Positions 7,721-16,600 of a stretch of 19,996 nt of DNA are shown here, piece after piece. The notes under the pieces are model-generated. The model was not told the origin of the DNA. It made no database searches and worked only from the letters and a program-made list of their open reading frames with translations. Position 1 is the stretch's first letter. Each line of letters starts with the position of its first letter. The position numbers and the translations under genes are program-made. The stretch comes from Cuniculiplasma sp052315315 (GTDB lineage: Archaea; Thermoplasmatota; Thermoplasmata; Thermoplasmatales; Thermoplasmataceae), in contig JBLSDE010000031.1 in the NCBI GenBank assembly GCA_052315315.1, forward strand, positions 1 to 19,996. Reading direction: 5' to 3'.

Positions 7721-8375
7721 TACAGCAAATATTGATGAAATAAGACAAGCCAGAGACTGGGGATTACTGGATGGTGTAACGACCAATCCTAGCTTGGTTG
7801 CCAAGGAAATGAGCAAGGGAAAGGAGTTTAAGGACGTTATTGGAGAGATAATAAAAGAAACTCCCGGACCGGTTAGTGTCGAGGTGATTGCTACTGATTA
7901 TGAAACTATGCTGAGTCAGGCAATCAAAATAAGTGCCCTTGGGAATAATGCAGTCGTGAAAATACCCTTTACCCTGGATGGACTTAGAGTTACCAAGACG
8001 CTTAAAGAAAAGAGAATACCGGTAAATTCAACGCTCATATTCAACAGCATTCAGGCCCTTTTCGCTGCTAAGGCCGGAGCTGAATATGTTTCACCCTTTG
8101 TTGGAAGACTTGATGACATCGGTGATGACGGAATGGCACTTATAGAGCAGATAAAAACAGTGTTCAGTAATTACGACATTAAGACAAAGATCCTAGTGGC
8201 TTCCATCAGAAACCCACTGCATGTACTCAGATCCATGCTGATCGGTGCAGATGTTGTTACCCTACCCTTTGATGTTCTCAAGAAACTACCTGATCATCCA
8301 AAGACCTCTGAGGGACTCTCTAAGTTTTTGTCAGATTGGGAAAAAGCCTTTGGGAGCAAAGATTTCCCACTCTAA
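7704..8375 (+). CDS. tal: Transaldolase (short TalC/FSA-type)
   Basis: Class I aldolase of the short transaldolase/fructose-6-phosphate aldolase family, moving dihydroxyacetone units between sugar phosphates. The 223-residue length is typical. It begins MKLFLDTANIDEI with the LLDGVTTNPSLV block (21-32); the Schiff-base lysine is Lys86 in VVKIPFT; NSTLIFN and the YVSPFVGRLDDIG block follow, then KILVASIRN. Transaldolase and fructose-6-phosphate aldolase activities cannot be separated with confidence by eye, but overlap with the two transketolase genes strongly favours transaldolase. It completes the non-oxidative pentose phosphate set. The same trio is known in Thermoplasma. Confidence 0.94.
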   Translation: MKLFLDTANIDEIRQARDWGLLDGVTTNPSLVAKEMSKGKEFKDVIGEIIKETPGPVSVEVIATDYETMLSQAIKISALGNNAVVKIPFTLDGLRVTKTLKEKRIPVNSTLIFNSIQALFAAKAGAEYVSPFVGRLDDIGDDGMALIEQIKTVFSNYDIKTKILVASIRNPLHVLRSMLIGADVVTLPFDVLKKLPDHPKTSEGLSKFLSDWEKAFGSKDFPL

Positions 8376-8381
8376 ATAATG

Positions 8382-8391
8382 TTTTATATAT
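8382..8391 (+). promoter_or_regulatory. TATA box of the lipid-kinase-like gene
   Basis: TTTTATATAT begins 6 bases after the transaldolase stop and is centred about 23 bases before the next ATG (8410), consistent with a new leaderless transcript rather than readthrough. Confidence 0.6.
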
Positions 8392-8409
8392 TATTAACAT
8401 CGCTTTTTA

Positions 8410-9369
8410 ATGGAGTATATTATCTATTTCGATCTCAATTTAATTATTATTCTTCTCTTCCTCCTTATTTACTTATTAATGGATTTCAAAATGGGTAATT
8501 TTTCTACAGTACTGTCATTTTTTATATCCATTCCATTCTTCTTATTCTTTCCCTACTCTTTTTCCATGTCAGTGGAATTTCTATCAACACTTGCCTTGAA
8601 TTTATTATACACGTCAAGATCCTTTACATACATAGGTGCAGTGACAGCAATCCTCTTCCTCACAGTTATTATCCATCTTAATACAAACATATCCTCAGGT
8701 CTGGCACTCTCATTGGGTGTGGGAATATCTATATCCCTCCTCTTTAGTAATGATATGCGAAAGAACGAATTTGTTAATAATGAGGCAAGAGGAAATTCCA
8801 ACAACATAGAAGTGAGAAGGGATCTTCTGCAGATACTTTCGGGCATTGCGCTGATAAGTTCCTTTTTTATTATTTCTGAAGTATATATCAAAGTAATTCT
8901 TGTATTCCTGGTAATTTTTGCCATTTTTCTACTCAACTTTTCCGGAATATACCGTGAAAGCTTCATATCTAAATTCGTTATGAGCTTTGAGAGAAAGAAT
9001 GTACAACCAGGTATTGGATCCCTTTGGTATATTGCTGGGGTGCTATTACTGATGGGCCTTACCGGAGGAATGGGGGCGCTCCTAGTTGGAGTATTTGCAA
9101 TGGCCATAGGTGACAGTGCTGCAACTATCGCTGGGATGAACCTGAGAACCTTAAAGCTACCTTACAACCCAAGGAAAAGCGTTGGAGGTTTGGCTGCAAT
9201 GTTATTTGTAACATCAGTATTTGCTGTATACTTCTTTGGAATTTTTTACATCATTTATGCTGTCGTAGCATCTCTGGCGGAATCTTTTTCTGGTTATCCT
9301 GTGGATGACAACTTTTCAATCCCCGTAAGTGTTATTTTGACAAGATTTATCCTTTCAATTTTTTATTGA
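8410..9369 (+). CDS. Membrane CTP-dependent lipid kinase, SEC59/DGK1/VTE5-like
   Basis: Polytopic membrane protein of 319 residues with hydrophobic helices throughout and one polar loop near residues 115-135. The C-terminal third has the family pattern: a Gly-rich helix (GIGSLWYIAG, GLTGGMGALLVG), the catalytic-type GDSAATIAG (234-242), a basic loop with NPRKSVGG (253-260), and a late acidic AESF...DDN segment (290-301). This pattern is shared by dolichol kinase SEC59, yeast diacylglycerol kinase DGK1 and phytol kinase VTE5, which use CTP to phosphorylate lipid alcohols. The archaeal substrate is unknown; a polyprenol or geranylgeraniol-type alcohol is a reasonable inference. The start at 8410 is favoured by the TATA spacing; ATG 8479 is an alternative that would lose the first helix. 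The last 15 bases overlap a convergent gene. Confidence 0.75.
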   Translation: MEYIIYFDLNLIIILLFLLIYLLMDFKMGNFSTVLSFFISIPFFLFFPYSFSMSVEFLSTLALNLLYTSRSFTYIGAVTAILFLTVIIHLNTNISSGLALSLGVGISISLLFSNDMRKNEFVNNEARGNSNNIEVRRDLLQILSGIALISSFFIISEVYIKVILVFLVIFAIFLLNFSGIYRESFISKFVMSFERKNVQPGIGSLWYIAGVLLLMGLTGGMGALLVGVFAMAIGDSAATIAGMNLRTLKLPYNPRKSVGGLAAMLFVTSVFAVYFFGIFYIIYAVVASLAESFSGYPVDDNFSIPVSVILTRFILSIFY

Positions 9370-10311
9370 TCTATAATCTTTCCAGTATGTTGTATTTTCC
9401 TCTCCCGTTTTATTAAAACCCCTTTTCAAGTAGTATTGGTAAGCGCTGGACTCCTGGTTAACCCAAAGTTGTACCTCCTTGTATCCAAGTAGTTTCAAGG
9501 ACTCCAATGATTTCTTCAATATGTATATTCCGTAACCTTTACTCCTTTCAATTTTGCTTGTAAAAAAATCTACAATAAGTGGGATATTTTTTCCGATTAT
9601 TTCTTCTGATCCATCTGAAACCGTTATTGAACCTACTATTCCACTTCTATTCACCAGAATGATTGAGGATGAAGTTAGAATCTTACCATAATATCCTGAT
9701 AACAGTATCTCAAATGTTATGTTCTTCTCATTTTCAAGAATTAATAAAACCCTGTCCGGACTCTCTGAATATGCACCGTACTGTATCTCTGAAAGTGCTT
9801 CAGGATTTACATCGCTTGAATGTAAAATTTCAGTTGACATTTCAATCTCCTCGAAATTGTAATGTGATAATTTCTCCAGCACGTTATCTATATGCCCGAT
9901 CATTTTAATCCTTGTACTCCTATGAAACCCTATTTCCCTCAATGAAACATCCAAAAAGGATGAATTGTAAAGTCCGTCTAAAATAAGTAACTTCCTTTCC
10001 CTGCTTGATTCACCTTCGAGCCACTTGAGAAGAGACTCTCCTCTTGATCTATTTGAATCATCTTCTTCTATAAAACCTATTGAAGCAATATTTCTGTCCC
10101 TGATCCCCATGGCAGGAAGCACATAGGCGTAAGCCATTACTTTTCCTGCAGATAGGATCACCCTGGATGGAATTCTGTTGGAGTTCAACATGGAGATAAG
10201 TGGGGTAAATAATGATTTTATATTCATATCCGGATTTTGCTTTTGAATTTGTTCTATATGGGGCTTTAAGATCAGGTCCCATTTTAACCCAACATTTTCG
10301 AGTTCTTTCAT
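9355..10311 (-). CDS. Tandem GNAT-like acetyltransferase
   Basis: Predicted cytosolic protein of 318 residues with two GNAT-like halves. The C-terminal half is clearer: a motif A-like ERSKGYGIYILKKSLESL (255-272), then a beta strand EVQLWV, and the closing SAYQYYLKRGF (47 positions after the motif A start), typical of the acetyl-CoA fold. The N-terminal half has a weaker version (SRGESLLKWLEG at 89-100, then LLILDGLYNSSFLDVSLREIGF). The acceptor is unknown. It is convergent with the lipid-kinase-like gene, sharing 15 bases that contain both stop codons, and divergent from the malic enzyme over 51 bases. Its promoter appears to be the reverse face of the malic enzyme TATA element. Confidence 0.7.
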   Translation of the reverse strand: MKELENVGLKWDLILKPHIEQIQKQNPDMNIKSLFTPLISMLNSNRIPSRVILSAGKVMAYAYVLPAMGIRDRNIASIGFIEEDDSNRSRGESLLKWLEGESSRERKLLILDGLYNSSFLDVSLREIGFHRSTRIKMIGHIDNVLEKLSHYNFEEIEMSTEILHSSDVNPEALSEIQYGAYSESPDRVLLILENEKNITFEILLSGYYGKILTSSSIILVNRSGIVGSITVSDGSEEIIGKNIPLIVDFFTSKIERSKGYGIYILKKSLESLKLLGYKEVQLWVNQESSAYQYYLKRGFNKTGEENTTYWKDYRSIKN

Positions 10312-10333
10312 ACTACGGTAAATTTTCGAAGCG

Positions 10334-10343
10334 TATATAAATA
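10334..10343. promoter_or_regulatory. Near-symmetric TATA element between GNAT and malic enzyme
   Basis: The plus strand reads TATATAAATA and the minus strand TATTTATATA. The centre is about 25 bases before the malic enzyme ATG (10363) and about 27 bases before the divergent GNAT ATG (10311). Both distances fit leaderless transcripts, so one element may direct transcription both ways. Confidence 0.6.
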
Positions 10344-10362
10344 ATCTTATACTATCTGAATA

Positions 10363-11697
10363 ATGGACGATAACGAGAGAACAGCCCGGTTTAACCGTTT
10401 GGCTGTCGAATATTCAAGATTTTACAAGGGAAAAATAAGAACATTTCCAAACGTACCCATTACATCTATGAAGGACTTTTCATACTGGTATACACCTGGG
10501 GTTGCAGAAGTGTCCCGTGAAATAAATAAGGATCCAGATGAATCCTTTAATTTAACCGGTAGATGGAACAGTATAGGTATTGTTACGGACGGCACAAGGG
10601 TTCTTGGTATTGGGAATGTGGGACCGGAGGCTGCGATGCCTGTTATGGAAGGTAAAGCAATGCTTTTCAACCTTCTGGGAGGAGTGAATGCGATTCCGTT
10701 GCCTCTAAGAGTTGGCTCGGGTGAAGAATTTATAAATGTTGTTAAGGCTCTTGAACCCTCATTTGGAGGTTTTAATTTAGAAGACATAGAAAGCCCCAAA
10801 TGCTTTTTCGTTTTAAGAGACCTTCAGAAACAGCTAACAGTCCCAGCCTGGCACGACGATCAACTTGGCACGGCATGTATAATTCTTGCAGGTCTTATTA
10901 ATTCCATAAAGATTACGGGACGGAAGATAGAGGACTCCACTGTTGCACTTGTGGGATCTGGGGCAGCCAATATTGCAGCAGCTAATTTAATGATCGAAGC
11001 TGGATTTAAGCCAGGTAACATTATTATGGTGGATTCCCACGGCATCATTCACCCCGAAAGGGATGATCTGGATAAGATGATGATTTCAAATCCTTGGAAA
11101 TATGATCTTGCACTTAAGACCAACCAGGAAAGGCGTACTGGAGACATTGAGGCAGCAATGAAGGGCACTGATATAGTAGTGTCCGCATCAAAATCTCAGC
11201 CGGGTGTAATAAAGGGCGAATGGATTAAACAGATGAATAAGGACCCGGTTATTTTTGCCCTGGCAAATCCCTTGCCTGAAATATGGCCAGAGGACGCAAA
11301 GGCAAATGGAGCCAAAATAGTTGCGACAGGAAGAAGTGATTTTCCAAACCAGATAAACAATAGTCTGGTATTTCCAGGCATTTTCAGAGGTGTTTTGGAC
11401 GCCAGATCTAAGGGAGTAAATTTTGGTATAATGGTTAAAGCGTCTTACGAAATTGCCAATTACGTTTCAAACCCGGAACCTGATAAAATTGTTCCAACTA
11501 TGGGTGACTGGGAATTGTATCCACAGGTTGCCTCAGCAGTTGCAAGAGCAACGGTTGAACAGGGTATGGCGAGAAAGGTTGATAGCAGGGAAGGATTTCT
11601 AAAAACCGCCCGAGAGGTTATAACAACAAACAGAGAAGCTATTGAAAAAAATATGGATTTGGGTTTGATAAAAAGATTACCAGAGGTGAATTTATGA
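10363..11697 (+). CDS. Malic enzyme (malate dehydrogenase, decarboxylating)
   Basis: Converts malate to pyruvate and CO2 with reduction of NAD(P), linking the citric acid cycle to pyruvate. The 444 residues match short archaeal and bacterial malic enzymes without the phosphotransacetylase-like extension. Visible landmarks: the catalytic Tyr43 in YTPGVA, Lys98 in MEGKAM, the metal-site blocks FGGFNLEDI (134-142) and HDDQLGTA (164-171), and the dinucleotide-binding GSGAANIAAANL (198-209) followed by VDSHGII. NAD versus NADP preference cannot be settled by eye. It starts from a well-placed TATA box and its stop overlaps the following GNAT gene by ATGA. Confidence 0.95.
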   Translation: MDDNERTARFNRLAVEYSRFYKGKIRTFPNVPITSMKDFSYWYTPGVAEVSREINKDPDESFNLTGRWNSIGIVTDGTRVLGIGNVGPEAAMPVMEGKAMLFNLLGGVNAIPLPLRVGSGEEFINVVKALEPSFGGFNLEDIESPKCFFVLRDLQKQLTVPAWHDDQLGTACIILAGLINSIKITGRKIEDSTVALVGSGAANIAAANLMIEAGFKPGNIIMVDSHGIIHPERDDLDKMMISNPWKYDLALKTNQERRTGDIEAAMKGTDIVVSASKSQPGVIKGEWIKQMNKDPVIFALANPLPEIWPEDAKANGAKIVATGRSDFPNQINNSLVFPGIFRGVLDARSKGVNFGIMVKASYEIANYVSNPEPDKIVPTMGDWELYPQVASAVARATVEQGMARKVDSREGFLKTAREVITTNREAIEKNMDLGLIKRLPEVNL

Positions 11698-12188
11698 AAA
11701 AAGAACAGATTGTTTTAAGAAAAGCGGAAGAAAGCGATATTGATGATTTTATTAATCTAATAATGAGAATGAAGCGCCTGAATGGGGAATTTGATTCCAT
11801 TTTCAAAGCTAACGATGAAAATATTGGCCAAATTAAGGAGTATTATCTCAGTTGCATAAGAGACAAGGAGAAATTTGTTACTATTGTAGCGATTGCTGGA
11901 GAAAAAATGGCAGGTCTCGTAAAAGCAGAGGTAAGAAACAGAATTTCTTACTATCCTCCCCTCGAATTGAGGATTGTGGACCTTTACATTATGCCTGAAT
12001 TTAGAAGAAAAAAGGTAGGTAATCTCCTAATCAATGCTATCTACGATGAAATGAAAAAGAGAAAGATAACTATTGTAACTGCGGAATTTCCATCCTTGAA
12101 CATGATTGCACTCAATTTCTACAAAAAGATAGGATACAGGGAAATTACCAGTGTGTACGGAAAGGTAATGGAAGAAAATAAAGAATAA
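11694..12188 (+). CDS. GNAT family N-acetyltransferase
   Basis: A single GNAT domain in 164 residues, transferring an acetyl group from acetyl-CoA to an unknown amine. After an N-terminal VLRKAEESDIDDF strand-helix, the core is LRIVDLYIMPEFR (92-104), motif A RRKKVGNLL (104-112), and motif B ending MIALNFYKKIGY (137-148), where the conserved Tyr occurs. The start codon overlaps the malic enzyme stop, so translation is coupled. The preceding bases GAGGTGAA (11684-11691) supply a good Shine-Dalgarno sequence. A Rim-type or lysine acetyltransferase role is possible but not shown. Its stop abuts the stop of the next, oppositely oriented gene with no base in between. Confidence 0.88.
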   Translation: MKKEQIVLRKAEESDIDDFINLIMRMKRLNGEFDSIFKANDENIGQIKEYYLSCIRDKEKFVTIVAIAGEKMAGLVKAEVRNRISYYPPLELRIVDLYIMPEFRRKKVGNLLINAIYDEMKKRKITIVTAEFPSLNMIALNFYKKIGYREITSVYGKVMEENKE

Positions 12189-13142
12189 CTATCCAAAAAG
12201 GAGAACATTCTTCCATTTCTTAGTAGTAGGCAATGAGGCTAGTCTCAATTCGTCGATCTTTTGATTAAGATCCTCATTGGTCTTACCCTCTCTTAAACAG
12301 AGTGTGTTTTCTGTCTTAACAAAGAGGCCAGTTGATATTGCATATTTTATTTCTTGCTCTGACCAGAGTGATAAATTAACTGGTTTTCCCTTCTTTGCGA
12401 CGTATTTATTCCTAATGTTCTTAAGCATTCTGTAATTAAGATACTCCTTAAATTCATCTGATTTTGTAAATTCATCAAAAGCCCTTATTAGTGCATCAAT
12501 TAATCCCTTTAAGGTGATGTTATTATCAATGTTTATTTTTGCAGGATAGGAAGCTGATGGTATCACCACATCTTTATTTATATAGAAATAGTTGTAATAA
12601 ACTTTGAAACCTTGAATTCTTCCATAATTAATAAGAGAACCCTGGCTATTTTTTGTTGGAGTTGACAGTGGTAAGGAGGGAAATTCATTAAAGAATTCAT
12701 CTGGAAACCTTAGTTGGTTCTTTAATTCATAAGATAGTTCAATTATATCAACCGGGGCATCTTTAACCTGAACTCTTTCCCTCATAAGCATGTGATATGC
12801 AAGTTCCATTCCCTCAATCACATTTAGGGAATTAATCTTGATAACAGGAATATTCTCATTTGTACTGTCAAAGGAATCGTTGATTATTCTATATTCCATG
12901 TCCTCGTATATTATGTCACAGCCTATGGAACGTAAATATTCAACAAGCAGTTCATCATTCTTAATATTAAAGTTCAGAATTATCTGCTTTATGTCTCGTG
13001 GAGTTATTAGATTCTCCTTAAAGCTGGAATCGGTAAAATAGGATTGAGTCTGAGTTGAAAACTTTATGTCCCATATAGATTCCAGATCTTTGATATACTT
13101 TTTTAAATGATCTTTTTCACTAACCATCCTTATGTCATGCAC
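12189..13142 (-). CDS. Hypothetical protein, 317 residues
   Basis: I do not recognise a family. The protein is soluble-looking, with no signal peptide or membrane helix, rich in Ile, Asn, Lys and Glu, and mixed alpha/beta in pattern. Visible segments include a helical N-terminus (KDHLKKYIKDLESIW), a central MELAYHMLMRERVQVKD helix, a Tyr-rich strand (GFKVYYNYFYINKD), a long charged helix (LIDALIRAFDEFTKSDEF) and a late SLWSEQEIKYAISTG helix that could be a small helix-turn-helix-like unit. Codon use and composition match the neighbours. ATG 13142 is taken as start; the in-frame ATG at 13127, preceded by AAGG, is a fair alternative. It is tail-to-tail with the GNAT gene with zero spacing and divergent from a 96-residue gene. 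Confidence 0.8.
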   Translation of the reverse strand: MHDIRMVSEKDHLKKYIKDLESIWDIKFSTQTQSYFTDSSFKENLITPRDIKQIILNFNIKNDELLVEYLRSIGCDIIYEDMEYRIINDSFDSTNENIPVIKINSLNVIEGMELAYHMLMRERVQVKDAPVDIIELSYELKNQLRFPDEFFNEFPSLPLSTPTKNSQGSLINYGRIQGFKVYYNYFYINKDVVIPSASYPAKINIDNNITLKGLIDALIRAFDEFTKSDEFKEYLNYRMLKNIRNKYVAKKGKPVNLSLWSEQEIKYAISTGLFVKTENTLCLREGKTNEDLNQKIDELRLASLPTTKKWKNVLLFG

Positions 13143-13216
13143 TACATGATTATAATTCTATAATTTTTTGTGATTAATGAACATAAAAGAGATTAAGTAT
13201 TGGAAAATATGGTATT

Positions 13217-13507
13217 ATGTACAGGGCATACTCTTACGATGGTAAATTCGAATCCACTCTGGATAAGCTGATCAGTGATGATAGGGTTCAGACACTTAGT
13301 GTGACCAGAAGAGACGGTCAAGACTTTGGAGTTAGTGGAAAAATAGTGATAATAGAGGGAAATGAGCAAAAGATAAAAGAGGTCTTTAAGGTCGTTGACT
13401 TTTCATTTCTCACGGAATTAAGTGAAACAAAAACAAAGGAAATTTACAACAGAGTTAAGGAAGAGAGTGATGAGGCGGCAGGCGGTTTGGGTTTTGTCTT
13501 CCAATAA
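13217..13507 (+). CDS. Small hypothetical protein, 96 residues
   Basis: Unrecognised small soluble protein. It shows an N-terminal strand-like MYRAYSYDG, a basic VTRRDGQDFGVSGK turn, a strand KIVIIEG, a helix (EQKIKEVFKVV), a charged helix (SETKTKEIYNRVKEESDEAA) and a Gly-rich end GGLGFVFQ. The alternating strands and helices suggest a compact alpha+beta domain. Composition and codon use fit a real gene, and it is flanked by T-tracts downstream (13517-13521 and 13533-13538) that look like a terminator. It is divergent from the 317-residue gene, but no strong TATA box was found, only GATTAAGT about 25 bases before the ATG. A functional link between the two is speculation. Confidence 0.7.
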   Translation: MYRAYSYDGKFESTLDKLISDDRVQTLSVTRRDGQDFGVSGKIVIIEGNEQKIKEVFKVVDFSFLTELSETKTKEIYNRVKEESDEAAGGLGFVFQ

Positions 13508-13516
13508 AAAATACAC

Positions 13517-13538
13517 TTTTTCCCAGATATAATTTTTT
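13517..13538 (+). terminator. Double T-tract after the 96-residue gene
   Basis: Runs of five and six T at 13517-13521 and 13533-13538, about 10 and 26 bases after the stop, are typical archaeal termination signals. The rest of the space to 13656 holds no gene that I can support. Confidence 0.45.
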
Positions 13539-13656
13539 AATTCAGTTGGTATCATTTAACATGGTAAATACATTGAGAATTGATCTAAGGTAATCTCCCG
13601 CGAAAGATTCACTACTATTTAAATAGAAACTAGAAAAAATTTTGTAAAAGTGTAAG

Positions 13657-13677
13657 AAAAATTCAATACGAATTTTT
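13657..13677 (-). terminator. Hairpin with T-tract at the end of the MMPL gene
   Basis: AAAAATTC (13657-13664) and GAATTTTT (13670-13677) form perfect 8-base arms around a 5-base loop. Read on the minus strand, the hairpin starts inside the stop codon of the transporter gene and its second arm carries a run of five T followed by CTT, so it resembles an intrinsic terminator. Confidence 0.5.
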
Positions 13678-16600
13678 AGTTCTTATCTTCCAATTTTGAT
13701 GGCCACCAATTATATTTCTTTATTATGAGCATCACTGCAGGAATAAAGAAAGGCCAACTGATAAACGTATCAATTAGAACTCCAAGACCAACTCCTATTC
13801 CAATCTCCTGTATAAGAGGAATTGCACTGAAATAGAGAGCTGCAAACGTTACAAAGAGAAGTGAGCCCAATAGCATTATAACTCCACCGTTTTCGGACAC
13901 ACTTGTTATCAAAGCATCTTTAAGACTCGCTCCTTTTATAACTTCCTCTCTGACTCTTGTTATCATGAATATATCATAATCTAACCCAACAGCAAGAAGA
14001 GTTATGAATACAAATACAGGCATGAAAATTACAACAGGAAAACCCTGTATGTAATGGAAAATTACATAGGAGACAGAGAGCGACACCAGAACTGCCGCTA
14101 TCACCATTATTATCAGTCTTGCAGGTGTCAATATGGAACTTAACTGTATGAGAAGAATTATGAAAATGGTTATTGTAAGTATGGGAATAAGTTCAGAGAA
14201 GGATACCTGAGTACTGGACAAGGCGTCTGATAGTGCCTGAGTTAATCCTCCTATTTCTACCGTGTAACTGGAAGGTGATGATGGCTTTATATTATTGTAA
14301 AGATTTGCAACCGTAGTGATCGCCTTGGAACCCCACCCAAGATAGTATGTCTGGAATACTATCTCCACGTATCTTGAATTTTCAGAACTGACAAAACTTA
14401 GTGACTGGTTTGCATATATCTGTGATTGGTTTTTGTATATAACATCTGGAACTCCATAGTAATAACCGTATGGCCTTCCTGGCCCTAATACCATAGAAAT
14501 ACCTTTTGTTTCGAGTGTCCTATTCTCAATACTAGAAACTGTTGCCATCTCTGTCTGATTAACTGTGATCTTATTTCCCACACTTGTAATCAAAGGTGAT
14601 GCAAGACCTATTACTATGAAATTTCTGTCAAAAAAGTCTCCGTTAAAACTGTTATTTACAACCTCAATTGCTGTAATTGCCTGGCTTCTTGGGAGTAGCT
14701 TCAGCATGTCTATTCCAGTTGGAGTAGATTCATAGATTGTAACTCCTATAAGAGCGAAAATAAGAAATATGGCAATCATAGCAACCTTATTCTTGGTTGA
14801 AAAAAGACCAACTTTCTTCATTATCCTATGGTTGCCTTCAACGAATTCTCCTGTTGATGACTTCCTAAAAATCCTCTTGCCATACCTGTGTAATATAGAT
14901 AGAAGGAATGTTGTGGCAAGGGCAAGCGTTACAGATACACCTATAGCATTTGCAAGTCCTGCATCACTAAAGAAAGGTATATTTGCAAGCCAGAGCACTA
15001 CCTCAGATATAATAACTGTTAGTCCAGACGTGAAAACTGCATGGCCTGCCCATCTTGAAGACGCTATCGTTGGATGTTCTGTTCCCTTGCGCAACTCCTT
15101 CCTGTACCTTGCCATAAGATATACAGTATAATCACTGCTAAGGCCAAGAATGAATATGAAGAGAAGAGTCGGAGTTATGAAAGAAACCCCTGTGTGGAAT
15201 ACATACGTATAAAGATATCCAACTATACCCAGAGAGATCACGGCAGATATGATAAAAATCATAATTGGAATAAATGCTGCCTTAACTGAGCGAAAGAAAA
15301 GTCCGACGACCAGTATGGATAATGCAACGCCAGCTCCCAATGCCTTAAACAGTCCCGAGGTGATCTCTCCCTCCAGTTGACTCGCAAACTCCTGGCTTCC
15401 TGCTATTAGAAACTTACCACCTGCAAATTTCTTCTCATAGGAGATTGAAACTGATGTTATGTTCTTAGCAACAGCATTCGTGTAATTTCCCTTAAATGTG
15501 AAAATAATTATTGCTGTAGAGTTATCATATCCGACAAAATTATGCAATAGATAACTGGTTGGTTGTACTGGCATCTGGAACAGGGAATGTGATTCCATGT
15601 AGGAATTTGAGAGAACTGAAGCAGATGTGTTATTAAGCTCCGAAAAATATGATGACAGTACGGACTTATCAACCTTAACCAGAGGGTTTCCCTTGAACTG
15701 ATTCAGGGCTGCAGAAACGGTTAAATTTACAGAGAGGTGAGTGTATTCAAGATTACTTATGGTATCTTCTGCACCCATATTTTGATAAATGGAGGATAAA
15801 ACTAAGGAAATTGAGCTATTATCGAACTTCTGAATAAAGGAGCTTAGTTCTGCAAGAGTTCCACTTTTATTCAATAAACCTTCAGAAAGATATATAGTAG
15901 ATGATTTCGGACTATTCATAAAAAGTGTTAAATTTTGGTTTCCAAGATAGAAAAGAATTTCTTGATAAATCGGATCTAATACTGGGCTAGAATGAATGGC
16001 CTCATTGAAAGATGAATTTAGAATTGCGCTCTTTACTCCTTCCCCTATCAAGCTGATAAGATTCATTGATGGAGAATATGAATGATTAACAAACCTAGCA
16101 AAAATGTTTACGAATATAACCGGTGCATTACTTTTAACTTCTAAGGACAGTTGGTCAGCTGCATAATGTGAAACATTGTAGGCCACACCTTCTGCCGATG
16201 AGTAATTTTTAGTCTTATCTTCATAATTTATGAATTCGAAGTAATAATTGGTTTCAAGGGATAGAAAAATCTGGGATGTCAGGTTTGCAGATTCTTCAAC
16301 TCCCCCAAGTGATGTGAGAGTCTGAAAGTTAGTGTCAAGAATTTTCTTCATTCCTGTTGAAAAGGAAAGCATCGTCTGGTTTTCAGTCCCAACAATACTT
16401 TCAATCCCTGTAAAATTAGAATCTGCAGAAGCTGTTTTATTCGCTTCATTCACATAATTAACAAGATTTGTAAAATCAGTGGCACTGGAAACATTGGTAT
16501 TCTGTGTTACCACTATCAGTTCAGAACTAGAACCTGAACTACCAGTGCCAGCTGAAGAATTGAAGTACTGGGATAATTCGTTTGATGCTTTTTCAGACAT

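Noticed and set aside
8553..9107. Minus-strand 184-codon open frame antisense to the lipid-kinase-like gene
   Set aside because: It lies entirely within a convincing membrane protein gene and has no recognisable fold or promoter.
13561..13593. Ten-codon mini-ORF (MVNTLRIDLR) with an AT-rich box about 25 bases upstream
   Set aside because: Too short to distinguish from chance in AT-rich DNA, and the AT box overlaps the terminator T-tract of the 96-residue gene.
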